Origin: JAJKJG01 sp036389455
Lineage (GTDB): Bacteria; Pseudomonadota; Alphaproteobacteria; Rhizobiales; Beijerinckiaceae
NCBI GenBank assembly: GCA_036389455.1
Contig: DASVPW010000119.1
Span: 1-64,000 of the forward strand
DNA: 64,000 nucleotides
Direction: 5' to 3'
Shown: positions 17,841 to 26,314 of the stretch, piece after piece
Layout: each line of letters starts with the position of its first letter
Position numbering within the stretch: the first letter of the stretch is position 1
Notes under the pieces: model-generated
What the model saw: only the letters and a program-made list of their open reading frames with translations
Database searches by the model: none
What the model was told of the DNA's origin: nothing
Made by a program: the position numbers and the translations under genes

Positions 17841-18851
17841 ATGACCCTTGCGGTGAGCTATCCGCTCCTCGTCGGCGACATCGGCGGGACGAACGCCCGC
17901 TTCGGCATCCTCGCGGCGCCGGGCGGCGCGCTCGCGCTCCTGCCGCGGACCCGCACGAGCGGGCACCGGGACCTGATCGCCGCGATCCGGGCGGCCCTCG
18001 ACGACATGAACCTACCGAAGCCCCGCGCGGCGCTCCTCGCCGTCGCGGCGCGGGTCGAGGCGCCCGTGGTTGACATGACCAACGCCGGATGGACCGTCGA
18101 CGCGCAGGCGGTCGGCGCCGCCTTCGGCCTCGATTCCGTCCGCCTCGTCAACGACTTCGTGCCGGTCGCCGCCGCCCTCAACGTTCTCGGCCGGGAGGAG
18201 GGGCAGCTCCTGCGCCTCGGGCCGGACGGTTCGACGGACGCCGGCGCCCGGCTCGTCGTCGGCCCCGGCACCGGGCTCGGCGCGGCGGCGCTGCTGCCGG
18301 TCGGCGAGCGGTGGGCGATCCACTCGACGGAGGCAGGCCATACCGACTTCGGCCCGGCGCATCCCGACGAGGCGGCGCTGTGGCCCTTCATCGAGCGGGT
18401 GGCGGACCGGGTGACCGCGGAGGCGGTGCTGTCCGGGCCGGGCCTCCTGCGCCTCTACCGGGCGCTCGCCCGGGCGCGGAACGCCCCGGCAGCCTGCGTC
18501 ACGCCGGAAGAGGTCTCGGCCGCCGGCCTCGGCGGCGGCGACGCGCTCAGCCTCGAGGCGCTGCACCTGTTCGGGCGCCTGCTCGGGCGCTTCGCCGGCG
18601 ACCTCGCGCTCACCTTCGGGGCGACCGCCGTCTACATCGCCGGCGGCATCGGCCCGAAGATCGCGGCGGTGCTGTCGGCGGGCGGCTTCCGGGCGGCGTT
18701 CGAGCGCAAGGCGCCGTTCCGGCACTGGATGGAGGCGGTCCCGACTTTTTTGATCGCCGATCCGGACCCGGCCCTCACGGGGCTCACCGCGATCCTCGCC
18801 GAGCCCGACCGCTTCGTGTTCCGGTCGGCGGGCTGGCGGCGCGAGGAGTAG
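17841..18851 (+). CDS. glk: glucokinase
   Basis: A 336-residue cytosolic sugar kinase. The phosphate-binding motif LVGDIGGTNARF opens the protein and GPGTGLGAAAL lies near residue 150; the STEAGHTDF segment with catalytic context and AVYIAGGIGPK near 265 complete the bacterial Glk pattern. It phosphorylates glucose to glucose-6-phosphate with ATP. Its position directly after otsB fits recycling of glucose from trehalose, which is an inference from context. Confidence 0.92.
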   Translation: MTLAVSYPLLVGDIGGTNARFGILAAPGGALALLPRTRTSGHRDLIAAIRAALDDMNLPKPRAALLAVAARVEAPVVDMTNAGWTVDAQAVGAAFGLDSVRLVNDFVPVAAALNVLGREEGQLLRLGPDGSTDAGARLVVGPGTGLGAAALLPVGERWAIHSTEAGHTDFGPAHPDEAALWPFIERVADRVTAEAVLSGPGLLRLYRALARARNAPAACVTPEEVSAAGLGGGDALSLEALHLFGRLLGRFAGDLALTFGATAVYIAGGIGPKIAAVLSAGGFRAAFERKAPFRHWMEAVPTFLIADPDPALTGLTAILAEPDRFVFRSAGWRREE

Positions 18852-18923
18852 GCGCGAAAGCGGTTGCGCGGCCTCGCCGTCCGGGCTTTATCGCGGGCGG
18901 TTCCACTCCAGCGCCGGTGCAGG

Positions 18924-19895
18924 ATGCTCCTCCCCCCGAAATCCGACCTCACGATCTGCTTCGCCCACGCCGCCTACCGGCTGGCGGAGGAGTTCCGCTC
19001 CCGCGGCGAGACCGCGAACCACTTCACCGTCCGCTCCGTCGACGAGCTGCGCGACCGGGTCGCCGAGGCCGACGTGGTCGTGGTCTCGATGTTCTGGCGC
19101 AACGCGTTCCTGGAGCACGCTCCCAGGCTCAGGTTCATCCAGTCGGTCAGCGCCGGCACGGACCAGTACGACAAGGCCCTGCTGCGGGAAAAGGGCGTGC
19201 GGCTCGCGAGCGCGCAAGGGGTGAACGAACGCGCCGTCGCCGAGCATGCGATGGCGCTGATCCTGGCGCTGACGCGCCAGCTCCACCTCGCCCGCGACAA
19301 CCAGAGGAAGGGCGCCTGGCGCGGCATGATCGGCGATCCTAACGCCCGCGAGAAGGAGCTCGGCGGCTCGACCCTCGTGGTCTACGGCCTCGGACGCATC
19401 GGCTCGCGGCTTGCGAACCTCGCGAAGGCCTTCGGGATGCGGGTGATCGGCGTGAAGCGCAGCCCGCGGGGTCCGTCCGATCCGGTCGATGAAGCCGTGA
19501 CGCCGGACCGCTTCCTCGAGGTGCTGCGCGAGGCCGACTTCGTCGCGCTCACCTGCCCGCTGACCCCCGAGACCGAGGGGCTCATGGGCGAGGCGCAGCT
19601 CGCGGCCATGAAGCCATCGGCCTACCTCGTCAACGTCGCCCGTGGGCGGGTCGTGCAGGAGGAGCCGCTGCTCGAGGCGCTCCGGGAGGGTCGCATCGCC
19701 GGCGCTGGCCTCGACACCTTCCACGAGGAGCCGCTGCCGCCGGCCTCGCCCTTCTGGGGGTTCGACAACGTCGTGATCACGCCCCACACGGCGGGCGAGA
19801 CCCAGCGCTACGAGGCCAACGTCATCGACCTCCTGGTCGAGAACCTCGCCCGCCTCTACCGCGGCGAGACGGCGCTGAAGAACCAGATCGTGTGA
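18924..19895 (+). CDS. D-2-hydroxyacid dehydrogenase (NAD-dependent)
   Basis: A 323-residue enzyme of the D-isomer-specific family. The Rossmann motif GLGRIG is at residues 155-160. The catalytic R240 (NVARGR), E269 and H288 (TPHTAG) are present. I chose the ATG at 18924 because an AGG lies just upstream and the N-terminal catalytic fold begins normally; an in-frame ATG 60 bases upstream is possible. Substrate (glyoxylate, hydroxypyruvate or another 2-ketoacid) cannot be assigned. It ends in a perfect palindrome shared with the convergent epmB gene. Confidence 0.88.
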   Translation: MLLPPKSDLTICFAHAAYRLAEEFRSRGETANHFTVRSVDELRDRVAEADVVVVSMFWRNAFLEHAPRLRFIQSVSAGTDQYDKALLREKGVRLASAQGVNERAVAEHAMALILALTRQLHLARDNQRKGAWRGMIGDPNAREKELGGSTLVVYGLGRIGSRLANLAKAFGMRVIGVKRSPRGPSDPVDEAVTPDRFLEVLREADFVALTCPLTPETEGLMGEAQLAAMKPSAYLVNVARGRVVQEEPLLEALREGRIAGAGLDTFHEEPLPPASPFWGFDNVVITPHTAGETQRYEANVIDLLVENLARLYRGETALKNQIV

Positions 19896-19929
19896 TTCAT
19901 CTCTCCCCGCCTGCGGGGAGAGATGAATC
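19894..19929. terminator. perfect 17-bp palindrome, likely bidirectional terminator
   Basis: Arms 19894-19910 and 19913-19929 are perfect reverse complements with a two-base centre. The dehydrogenase stop is at the left edge and the epmB stop codon lies inside the left arm (19897-19899 on the minus strand), so the last residues of EpmB are encoded by the hairpin. There is no long T run. Confidence 0.65.
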
Positions 19930-20967
19930 GGGCTCCGCCGGATAGGCGTGGCAGCCGCCCCTGTAGTCCTCGATCTCGCAGCCGCTGTCCGTACGCCTGA
20001 GATAGCCCGGCCCGACCGGCGCCTTGCCGTGGCCGCCGGGGATGTCGAGGACATAAGTCGGCTGGCACAGGCCCGAGAGGCGGCCGCGCAGGGCTCGCAC
20101 GAGCGCCTGTCCCTCGGCGAGAGTGGTGCGCAGGTGCGCCGTGCCGGGCGCGAGGTCGCCGTGGTGGAGATAGTAGGGCTTCACCCGGTTCTCGACGAAG
20201 GCCCGCATTAGCGCCGCGAGGGTCTCCAGGTCGTCGTTGATCCCGCGCAGCAGCACCGATTGCCCGAGCAGCGGGATGCCGGCGTCGGCCAGGCGGGCGA
20301 CGGCGGCGCGGGCGGCGCAAGAAAACTCGCGGGCGTGGTTCGCGTGGAGCGCCACATAGGTGGCCTTGCCCGGGGCTTTGAGGGCCCGCACGAGGGCCGG
20401 CCCGACCCGCTCGGGATCGACCACGGGCACGCGGGTGTGGAAGCGGACCACCTTCACGTGCGGGATCGCGGCAACGCGGCGCACGAGGTCGCGCAGGCGT
20501 CGCGGCGACAGGATCAGCGGGTCGCCGCCGGTGACGATCACCTCCCAGACCTCCGGGTGGCCTTCGATGTAGGCGAGCGCCGCCGCGAGCGCTTCGGACG
20601 AGAGCGCGCCGAGGCCCTTCGGGCCGACCATCTCCCGGCGGAAGCAGAAGCGGCAGTAGACCGCGCAGGCGTGCAGCGGCTTCAAGAGCACCCGGTCGGG
20701 ATAGCGATGGACGATGCCCTCGACCGGGCTGTGCGCCCGATCGCCGATCGGGTCCTCGCTTTCATGGGGGCCGCGGTCGAGCTCGCGGACGTCCGGCACG
20801 AACTGGCGCGCGATCGGGTCGTGCGGGTCGGCGGGGTCGATCAGCGCCGCCATCTCGGGCGTGACCGCGACCGCGTAGCGCTCCGCCACCTTCTCGAGCG
20901 CGGCGACCCGCCCGGGCCCGACGAGACCCGCGCCTAAGAGGTCGGCCGGGGTGCGCAGGGTCTTCAT
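19897..20967 (-). CDS. epmB: EF-P lysine 2,3-aminomutase
   Basis: A 356-residue radical-SAM enzyme of the KamA/YjeK family. The cluster motif CAVYCRFC has C101, C105 and C108, and the C-terminal PLP-lysine region DIPGGHGKAPV is present. EpmB converts (S)-alpha-lysine to (R)-beta-lysine, which EpmA attaches to elongation factor P. The start at 20967 overlaps the epmA stop as ATGA, so epmA-epmB are coupled. The last eleven or so residues (PDSSLPAGGER) are encoded by the terminator palindrome and are probably not functional. Confidence 0.93.
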   Translation of the reverse strand: MKTLRTPADLLGAGLVGPGRVAALEKVAERYAVAVTPEMAALIDPADPHDPIARQFVPDVRELDRGPHESEDPIGDRAHSPVEGIVHRYPDRVLLKPLHACAVYCRFCFRREMVGPKGLGALSSEALAAALAYIEGHPEVWEVIVTGGDPLILSPRRLRDLVRRVAAIPHVKVVRFHTRVPVVDPERVGPALVRALKAPGKATYVALHANHAREFSCAARAAVARLADAGIPLLGQSVLLRGINDDLETLAALMRAFVENRVKPYYLHHGDLAPGTAHLRTTLAEGQALVRALRGRLSGLCQPTYVLDIPGGHGKAPVGPGYLRRTDSGCEIEDYRGGCHAYPAEPDSSLPAGGER

Positions 20968-22016
20968 CGCTCGAACTCCACTACCGGCGTCCATATCACC
21001 TCGTCGATCCGCGACGCGCCGACGGCGAGCATGACGAGGCGGTCGAAGCCGAGAGCGATGCCGCTCGCCTGCGGCATATGGGCAAGCGCCGCCAGAAAAT
21101 CGTCGTCCACGGGATAGCGCTCGCCGTAGACGCGCTCCTTCTCGGCCATCTCGGCCTCGAAACGGCGCCGCTGCTCCCGAGGGTCGGTCAGCTCGCCGAA
21201 GGCGTTGGCGAGCTCGACGCCGCAGACGTAGAGCTCGAAGCGCTCGGCGACGCGGGCGTCGTGCGCCGTGGGCCTCGCGAGCGCCGCCTCGGCGACCGGG
21301 TATTCATAAAGAATCGTGGCGCGGGCGTGCCCGAGGTGCGGCTCGACCCGCTCCGTGAGCACCCGGCTGTAGACGTCGGACCAGGTGTCGTCCGCCGCGA
21401 TCCGGACGCCTGCCGCCGCGGCGGCCTCGGCGAGCGCGTCGCGGTCGGGCTCGCCGCCGGCTCCGAGCGTGCCGAGGAGGTCGATCCCGGCGTGCCGCTT
21501 GAAGGCGTCCGCGACGGTCACCCGCTCGGGCCCAGCGAAGGGGTCGGCGGCGCGGCCCCGGTAGCGCATCTCCGTCACGCCGGCGGTTTCGGCCGCAAGC
21601 CGCAAAAGCTCGGCGCAGTCGCGCATTAGCGCCTCGTAGGGCTCGGCCGTGCGATACCATTCGAGGAGCGTGAACTCCGGGTGGTGCAGGGCGCCGCGCT
21701 CGCGGTTGCGGAACACGCGGGCGAAGTCGAAGATGCGGGTCTCGCCGGCGGCGAGGAGCTTCTTCATCGCGAACTCCGGCGAGGTGTGGAGATAGAGCGC
21801 GCGTCTCCCTGCGCCCGTCCCGGAAAGCTCGGTCGCGAAGGCATGGAGGTGCGCCTCATTGCCCGGCGAGACCTGGAGCGCCGCCGCCTCGACCTCGACG
21901 AAGCCGCGCGCCTCGAACCAGCGGCGCATCGCCGTCTTGATGCGGTTGCGCAGCATGAGCGCCGGCCGGCGGCCGGCATGCACGTGCGGCGCCCACCAGG
22001 GCGAGGTGTCGGGCAT
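20964..22016 (-). CDS. epmA: EF-P beta-lysine ligase (GenX/PoxA)
   Basis: A 350-residue paralogue of the class II lysyl-tRNA synthetase catalytic domain without the anticodon-binding domain. Motif 2 (FRNRERG, then HHPEFTLLEWY) lies near residue 105 and motif 3 (GIALGFDRLVML) near the C-terminus. It adenylates beta-lysine and transfers it to a conserved lysine of EF-P. I chose the ATG at 22016 because it gives the family's usual N-terminus; upstream in-frame codons add residues unlike the family. It is divergent from efp and coupled to epmB. Confidence 0.93.
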   Translation of the reverse strand: MPDTSPWWAPHVHAGRRPALMLRNRIKTAMRRWFEARGFVEVEAAALQVSPGNEAHLHAFATELSGTGAGRRALYLHTSPEFAMKKLLAAGETRIFDFARVFRNRERGALHHPEFTLLEWYRTAEPYEALMRDCAELLRLAAETAGVTEMRYRGRAADPFAGPERVTVADAFKRHAGIDLLGTLGAGGEPDRDALAEAAAAAGVRIAADDTWSDVYSRVLTERVEPHLGHARATILYEYPVAEAALARPTAHDARVAERFELYVCGVELANAFGELTDPREQRRRFEAEMAEKERVYGERYPVDDDFLAALAHMPQASGIALGFDRLVMLAVGASRIDEVIWTPVVEFER

Positions 22017-22167
22017 CGCAGGATCCAAGAGACCGCCGTCCTCGGGAGGCTGGCGCGGCGCGCCAAGATCGGCTAGGTGCGGCTTAAATCCCGCCGCGGC
22101 CGGAAGGGCAAGAGCCTCCGGCCCGCGCACCGCTTTGTCCGCATCCCAGACCCCGAACGAGGAACCC

Positions 22168-22734
22168 GTGAGAGTCATCGCCAGCTCCGTCCGCAAGGGC
22201 AACGTCCTCGAGATCGACGGCCAGCTCTACTCCGTCATCTCGGCCGAGAGCTTCTTCCCGGGCAAGGGCACGCCGACGACCCAGATCGACATGCGCCGCA
22301 TCTCGGACGGGGTGAAGACGACGCAACGCTACAAGACCACCGAGCAGGTCGAGCGCGCCTTTGTCGAGGACCGGGAGCACACCTACCTCTACCAGGACGG
22401 CGACAACTACGTCTTCATGAACCCGGAGACCTACGACCAGGTCACGGTCTCGGGCGACGTCGTCGGCGAGCAGGCGGTCTACCTCCAGGAGGGCATGGCC
22501 TGCATGCTCTCGATGTTCGAGGGCAACGCGGTCGCGATCGAGCTGCCGCAGCGCGTCACCCTGGAGGTCATGGAGACCGAGCCGGTGACGAAGGGCCAGA
22601 CCGCCTCCTCGTCCTACAAGCCGGCCAAGATGTCGAACGGGGTCCGCGTCATGGTGCCCCCCCATATCGGCCCCGGCACCCGCATCGTCGTCATGACGGC
22701 CGACGGCACCTACGTCGAGCGGGCGAAGGACTGA
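22168..22734 (+). CDS. efp: elongation factor P
   Basis: A 188-residue three-domain protein. It starts at GTG 22168, preceded by GAACGAGGA. The modification site is K33 in the loop PGKGTP, the position that receives beta-lysine. The C-terminal OB domain ends MTADGTYVERAKD. EF-P relieves ribosome stalling at polyproline stretches, and several proteins encoded here have such runs (the PopZ-like protein and the linker of the TIR-AapM fusion). It is divergent from epmA with about 150 bases between, so writer and target genes share one control region. Confidence 0.96.
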   Translation: MRVIASSVRKGNVLEIDGQLYSVISAESFFPGKGTPTTQIDMRRISDGVKTTQRYKTTEQVERAFVEDREHTYLYQDGDNYVFMNPETYDQVTVSGDVVGEQAVYLQEGMACMLSMFEGNAVAIELPQRVTLEVMETEPVTKGQTASSSYKPAKMSNGVRVMVPPHIGPGTRIVVMTADGTYVERAKD

Positions 22735-22762
22735 GCTTCATCCTCCTTGAAGGAGGCGCCCT

Positions 22763-23743
22763 CTAGGGCTGGGCGAAGCACTGCCGCGCGAGCGTCCCCG
22801 CAGCGTCGCGCTCCTCCGCCGTCAGCTCGCTGCGGAGCGAGCGCCGCCACAGGCCGTTGCGCTTGAGCTCGGCCACGGCGCAGGCGCAGGCGCGGCGGCA
22901 GGTCTCGTCGCCTCGTCCGCCCGAGATGCAGGTCCGCTCGCATTGGCGCAGGAACGGCGCCGCCTCGGCGGCGGGATTCGGCCCGGCCAGCATGGCGGCC
23001 GGATAGAGGAGCGCGAGCAGCAAGGGCTGGTGGACGAGGTAGATCGCGAGGCTGCGCCGTCCCGCCCAGGCGAGCGCCCGCGCGCTCCTGCTTTTCGCGG
23101 GCCGGCGTGCGGAGCCGCGGAGCTGCGGCCGCGCGAGCCGCGCCGCCGCGACGCCGGCGAGCACCATCCCGAACCACGGGAACACCGGAACCCAGTCGTT
23201 CGTGACCGGGACGCGGGCGCCGAGCCCGAGCCAGGCGAGCGCCGGCGCGTCGAAGGCCTGGCCGTCGAGGAGATGCGGTGCCGCAAGGACCAGCGCCGCA
23301 ACGGCGAGCGTCGCCGGCCAGGGCAGGCGCAGGAAGGGCAGGGCCAGCACGCTCGAGAGCGCGATGCAGTGCAGGATGCCGAAGAAGATGTAGCTGTCGG
23401 GAAAGGCGAAATAGGTCGCGACGGTCACCGCCGCCGCCGCGCCCGCGACCATCGCGAGGCGCCGGCTGAAACGGCGCCAGCGGATCCCGTCGCCGTGACC
23501 GAGCACGAGGCTCACGCCGACAAGGAACAGGAACGAGCCGGCGATCGCCCGCGCGAACCACTTCCAGGCCGGATCGGTGCCGACCGGGGTCTCGATGAGC
23601 TGGAAGAAGCTCAGGTCCCAGGAGAAATGATAGACCGCCATGGCGACGAGCGCGGCGCCGCGCGCCGCGTCGACGGCGTCGATCCGCCCCGCCCCGAGGG
23701 ACAGGGCCGCGGGCGCGGGCTCAGGCTCAGGCGCGCCGCTCAT
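22763..23743 (-). CDS. DUF1624 / heparan-alpha-glucosaminide acetyltransferase-like membrane protein
   Basis: A 326-residue membrane protein starting at 23743. It opens with RIDAVDAARGAALVAMAVYHFSWDLS, the start of the DUF1624/HGSNAT-like acyltransferase fold, followed by about seven to eight hydrophobic segments. Near residue 230 it has RRSLAIYLVHQPLLLALL, a conserved feature of this group. Unusually, the last 70 residues form a soluble tail with clustered cysteines (CERTCISGGRGDETCRRACAC and a final C). The role is probably acyl transfer to an envelope sugar, but no substrate is known. Confidence 0.8.
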   Translation of the reverse strand: MSGAPEPEPAPAALSLGAGRIDAVDAARGAALVAMAVYHFSWDLSFFQLIETPVGTDPAWKWFARAIAGSFLFLVGVSLVLGHGDGIRWRRFSRRLAMVAGAAAAVTVATYFAFPDSYIFFGILHCIALSSVLALPFLRLPWPATLAVAALVLAAPHLLDGQAFDAPALAWLGLGARVPVTNDWVPVFPWFGMVLAGVAAARLARPQLRGSARRPAKSRSARALAWAGRRSLAIYLVHQPLLLALLYPAAMLAGPNPAAEAAPFLRQCERTCISGGRGDETCRRACACAVAELKRNGLWRRSLRSELTAEERDAAGTLARQCFAQP

Positions 23744-23801
23744 CCCCGCCGAGCGGGCGAAAGCTCTTGGGCTTTGCCCGATCCGTTCCCATAATCCCGC
23801 C

Positions 23802-24569
23802 ATGATCGACCCGCGGCTCGCCGGACAGATCGAGGATTTGAAGGCGCTTGTCGAGCGCTCCGCCGCGATCGCCGGCTTTACCGGCGCCGGCATCTCGACG
23901 GAGAGCGGCGTGCCCGACTTCCGCTCGCCCGGAAGCCCCTGGCTCAAGAACCAGCCGGTCCCGTTCGAGGCCTACGTGCGGAGTCGCGAGGCGCGCCGGG
24001 AGGCCTGGCGGCGCAAGTTCGCCATGGACGACCTCTATCGCGGCGCCAAGCCCAGCCGCGGCCACTTGGCGCTCGCGTCCCTCGTGGCCTCCGGCAAGAT
24101 GCCGGCCGTCATCACGCAGAACATCGACGGGCTGCAGCAGGAGGCGGGCGTTCCGGCCGACAAGGTGATCGAGCTGCACGGCAACGGCACCTACGCGACC
24201 TGCCTCGACTGCGGCCGCCGCCACGAGCTCGACTGGGTGCGGGCCTCCTTCGAGGCGACGGGCGAGCCGCCTGATTGCAGCGAATGCGCAGGAATCGTGA
24301 AGTCCGCGACGATCTCCTTCGGCCAGACGATGCCCGAGGAGCCGATGCGGCGCGCGCAGGAGGTCACGCTCGCCTGCGACCTCTTCCTCGCCATCGGCTC
24401 CTCGCTCGTGGTCTATCCGGCGGCGGGCTTCCCGGTCCTCGCCAAGCAGAACGGCGCGGCGCTCGTCATCGTCAACCGGGAGCCGACGGATCTCGACGAG
24501 ATCGCCGATCTCGTCATCAACGCCGAGATCGGCGAGGTGCTGGAAAGCTTCATCGCGGACCGCGGCTGA
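23802..24569 (+). CDS. Sir2-family NAD-dependent protein deacylase
   Basis: A 255-residue sirtuin. GAGIS is at residues 28-32, QNID at 106-109, the catalytic H126 in LHGN, and four zinc-binding cysteines C134, C137, C159 and C162. All key residues are intact. It removes acyl groups from protein lysines using NAD. The start at 23802 lies 58 bases from the divergent DUF1624 gene. It is probably monocistronic. Confidence 0.93.
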   Translation: MIDPRLAGQIEDLKALVERSAAIAGFTGAGISTESGVPDFRSPGSPWLKNQPVPFEAYVRSREARREAWRRKFAMDDLYRGAKPSRGHLALASLVASGKMPAVITQNIDGLQQEAGVPADKVIELHGNGTYATCLDCGRRHELDWVRASFEATGEPPDCSECAGIVKSATISFGQTMPEEPMRRAQEVTLACDLFLAIGSSLVVYPAAGFPVLAKQNGAALVIVNREPTDLDEIADLVINAEIGEVLESFIADRG

Positions 24570-24693
24570 CGCCGCAGCGTTACCGGAACGACACAAGTTG
24601 AGGATGATCACCTTTCGGGCTTCCCCAGATTCGCGGCGGTGTTATCCTTGAGCCAAGAGTCGCAGCGGCGCGATTCGATTGCGGGTTGGGTAC

Positions 24694-25305
24694 ATGTCCG
24701 ACGACCTCGAGTCCGATCCCTTAGGCGCGGGCACGGTGCGCCCATCGGCCGATACGTCCCGGCGCGAGGAGGCGGCGACCGAGCGGCCCCTGGACCTCGT
24801 CGAAGTCGCGGGCCGCATCAAGTGGTTCGACGTGGCCAAGGGGTTCGGCTTCATCGTGCCGGACAACGGCATGCCCGACGTGCTCTTGCACATCACCTGC
24901 CTTCGCCGCGACGGCTACCAGGTCGCGCACGAGGGCGCCCGCATCGTCGTCGAGGCGACGCAGCGCCCGCGCGGCCTGCAGGCGTTCCGCATCCTCTCCC
25001 TCGACGAGTCGAGCGCGATCCACCCCTCCGAGCTGCCGATGCCGCGCACGCACGTCGCGGTGGTGCCGACGAGCGGCCTCGAGCCGGCGGTCGTCAAGTG
25101 GTTCAACCGCCTGCGCGGCTTCGGTTTCCTCACGCGCGGGGAGGGCACGCCGGACATCTTCGTCCACATGGAGACGCTGCGCCGCTACGGCATCGCCGAG
25201 CTCAAGCCCGGCGAGCGCGTGCTCGTGCGCTTCGGCGACGGCGGCAAGGGCCTGATGGCGGCCGAGGTGCGGCTCGCCGACGGCACCCTGCCGTCCTCGC
25301 ACTGA
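24694..25305 (+). CDS. double cold-shock-domain protein
   Basis: A 203-residue protein with two cold-shock domains. The first begins GRIKWFDVAKGFGFIVPD near residue 38 and the second VVKWFNRLRGFGFLTRG near residue 131; each has the RNP1-like GFGF and an RNP2-like segment (VLLHIT, IFVHME). Two-domain cold-shock proteins are common in Hyphomicrobiales and bind single-stranded RNA or DNA. The first 35 residues are acidic and low-complexity. The next gene follows 17 bases later. Confidence 0.9.
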   Translation: MSDDLESDPLGAGTVRPSADTSRREEAATERPLDLVEVAGRIKWFDVAKGFGFIVPDNGMPDVLLHITCLRRDGYQVAHEGARIVVEATQRPRGLQAFRILSLDESSAIHPSELPMPRTHVAVVPTSGLEPAVVKWFNRLRGFGFLTRGEGTPDIFVHMETLRRYGIAELKPGERVLVRFGDGGKGLMAAEVRLADGTLPSSH

Positions 25306-25322
25306 TCTCTCTAGGGCTATTC

Positions 25323-25799
25323 ATGCGGGCCTCGAGCGCCGCTTTTCGCCTGCCGTCGCTCGTGCTCCGGCTCGCGGCCAGCCTGCTGCTCGCCTGGAGC
25401 GCGGGCGCCTACGCACAAACCTTCGAGCCGCTGACGGTCGTGACCGCGAGCGGACGCCACGCCTTCCAGGTCGAGGTCGCCCGCGACGACGCCTCCCGGG
25501 CACAGGGGCTGATGTACCGGAGGAGCCTCGCCCCGGACCGGGGCATGCTGTTTGATTTCAAGCGCGTCGAGCCGGTCTCGATGTGGATGCAGAACACCTA
25601 CGTGTCCCTCGACATGCTGTTCATCCGCCCCGACGGAACGGTGGCGCGGGTCGCAGAGAACACCGAGCCGCTCTCGACCCGCACCATCCCGTCCGGCGAG
25701 CCGGTGCTCGCCGTGCTCGAGGTCGTCGCCGGCACCGCGGCGAGGCTCGGCATCAAGGCGGGCGACAAGGTCGAGCATCCGCTGTTCAGGGGGCGGTGA
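25323..25799 (+). CDS. exported DUF192 protein
   Basis: A 158-residue protein with a signal peptide ending AYAQ near residue 32. The mature part is one DUF192 domain: RAQGLMYRRSLAPDRGMLFDF, MWMQNTYVSLDMLFI and the VLEVVAG segment are all diagnostic. DUF192 proteins have a small beta fold of unknown biochemical role. In this order it is commonly found next to the double cold-shock gene, as here. Confidence 0.9.
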   Translation: MRASSAAFRLPSLVLRLAASLLLAWSAGAYAQTFEPLTVVTASGRHAFQVEVARDDASRAQGLMYRRSLAPDRGMLFDFKRVEPVSMWMQNTYVSLDMLFIRPDGTVARVAENTEPLSTRTIPSGEPVLAVLEVVAGTAARLGIKAGDKVEHPLFRGR

Positions 25800-25810
25800 G
25801 GCGGGGGAGA

Positions 25811-26314
25811 CTAACGCCTGCAGGCCTGCCGCATCCGCTCGACCGCGGCTTTCGTCTCAACCGGCCGGAACACGAGCGTCACCGGCTCGGCAGCCGCTCC
25901 TTGCGGCAGGTGGAACGAGAACGAGGCCGCTTCCGCGGCCTCGGCGATGATCGTTCGGGAGGCGGCCTCGTCGAGCTCGACCGTCTCCCCGGAGGTGAGC
26001 GCGCCTTCCGTGCGGCGGCGGGGCCCGGCGCCGATCTGCCACTCGAGCGCGACCGTGCTGCCTGCGCGAGGCCGGGCTTCCGGCCGGTTCAGGCCGAGAA
26101 GCACGGTCGAGCGCGCGCCCTCGCACCGGAACCCGACGACGCCCGACCCTTGCGTCGAGAGCGTCATGATGGCGTGCCGCGCCGTCCCGCCCGGCATGGC
26201 GAGGAGCCACCAGGAGCCGATCGGCTCGCCCTGCTGGGCCGGCGCCGGGGAGGCGAGGAGCGCTCCCGCGAGCGCGAGCCCCGCGCGGGCACGCTTGCAA
26301 CGCGGGCGTCTCAT
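25811..26314 (-). CDS. secreted hypothetical protein
   Basis: A 167-residue protein with an arginine-rich N-terminus and a signal peptide ending PAPAQ near residue 27. I do not recognise the family. The mature part has one cysteine early, a beta-rich middle (SGVVGFRCEGARSTVLLGL; GSTVALEWQIG) and another cysteine at the end (RMRQACRR). That pattern resembles periplasmic proteins from Hyphomicrobiales annotated as invasion-associated or hypothetical. Its ATG overlaps the stop of the upstream amidohydrolase (ATGA), so the two are coupled. Confidence 0.7.
   Translation of the reverse strand: MRRPRCKRARAGLALAGALLASPAPAQQGEPIGSWWLLAMPGGTARHAIMTLSTQGSGVVGFRCEGARSTVLLGLNRPEARPRAGSTVALEWQIGAGPRRRTEGALTSGETVELDEAASRTIIAEAAEAASFSFHLPQGAAAEPVTLVFRPVETKAAVERMRQACRR

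Noticed and set aside
22738..22757. Hairpin CCTCC/GGAGG after efp as a terminator
   Set aside because: The stem is only about five bases with no T run, too weak to annotate as a terminator.
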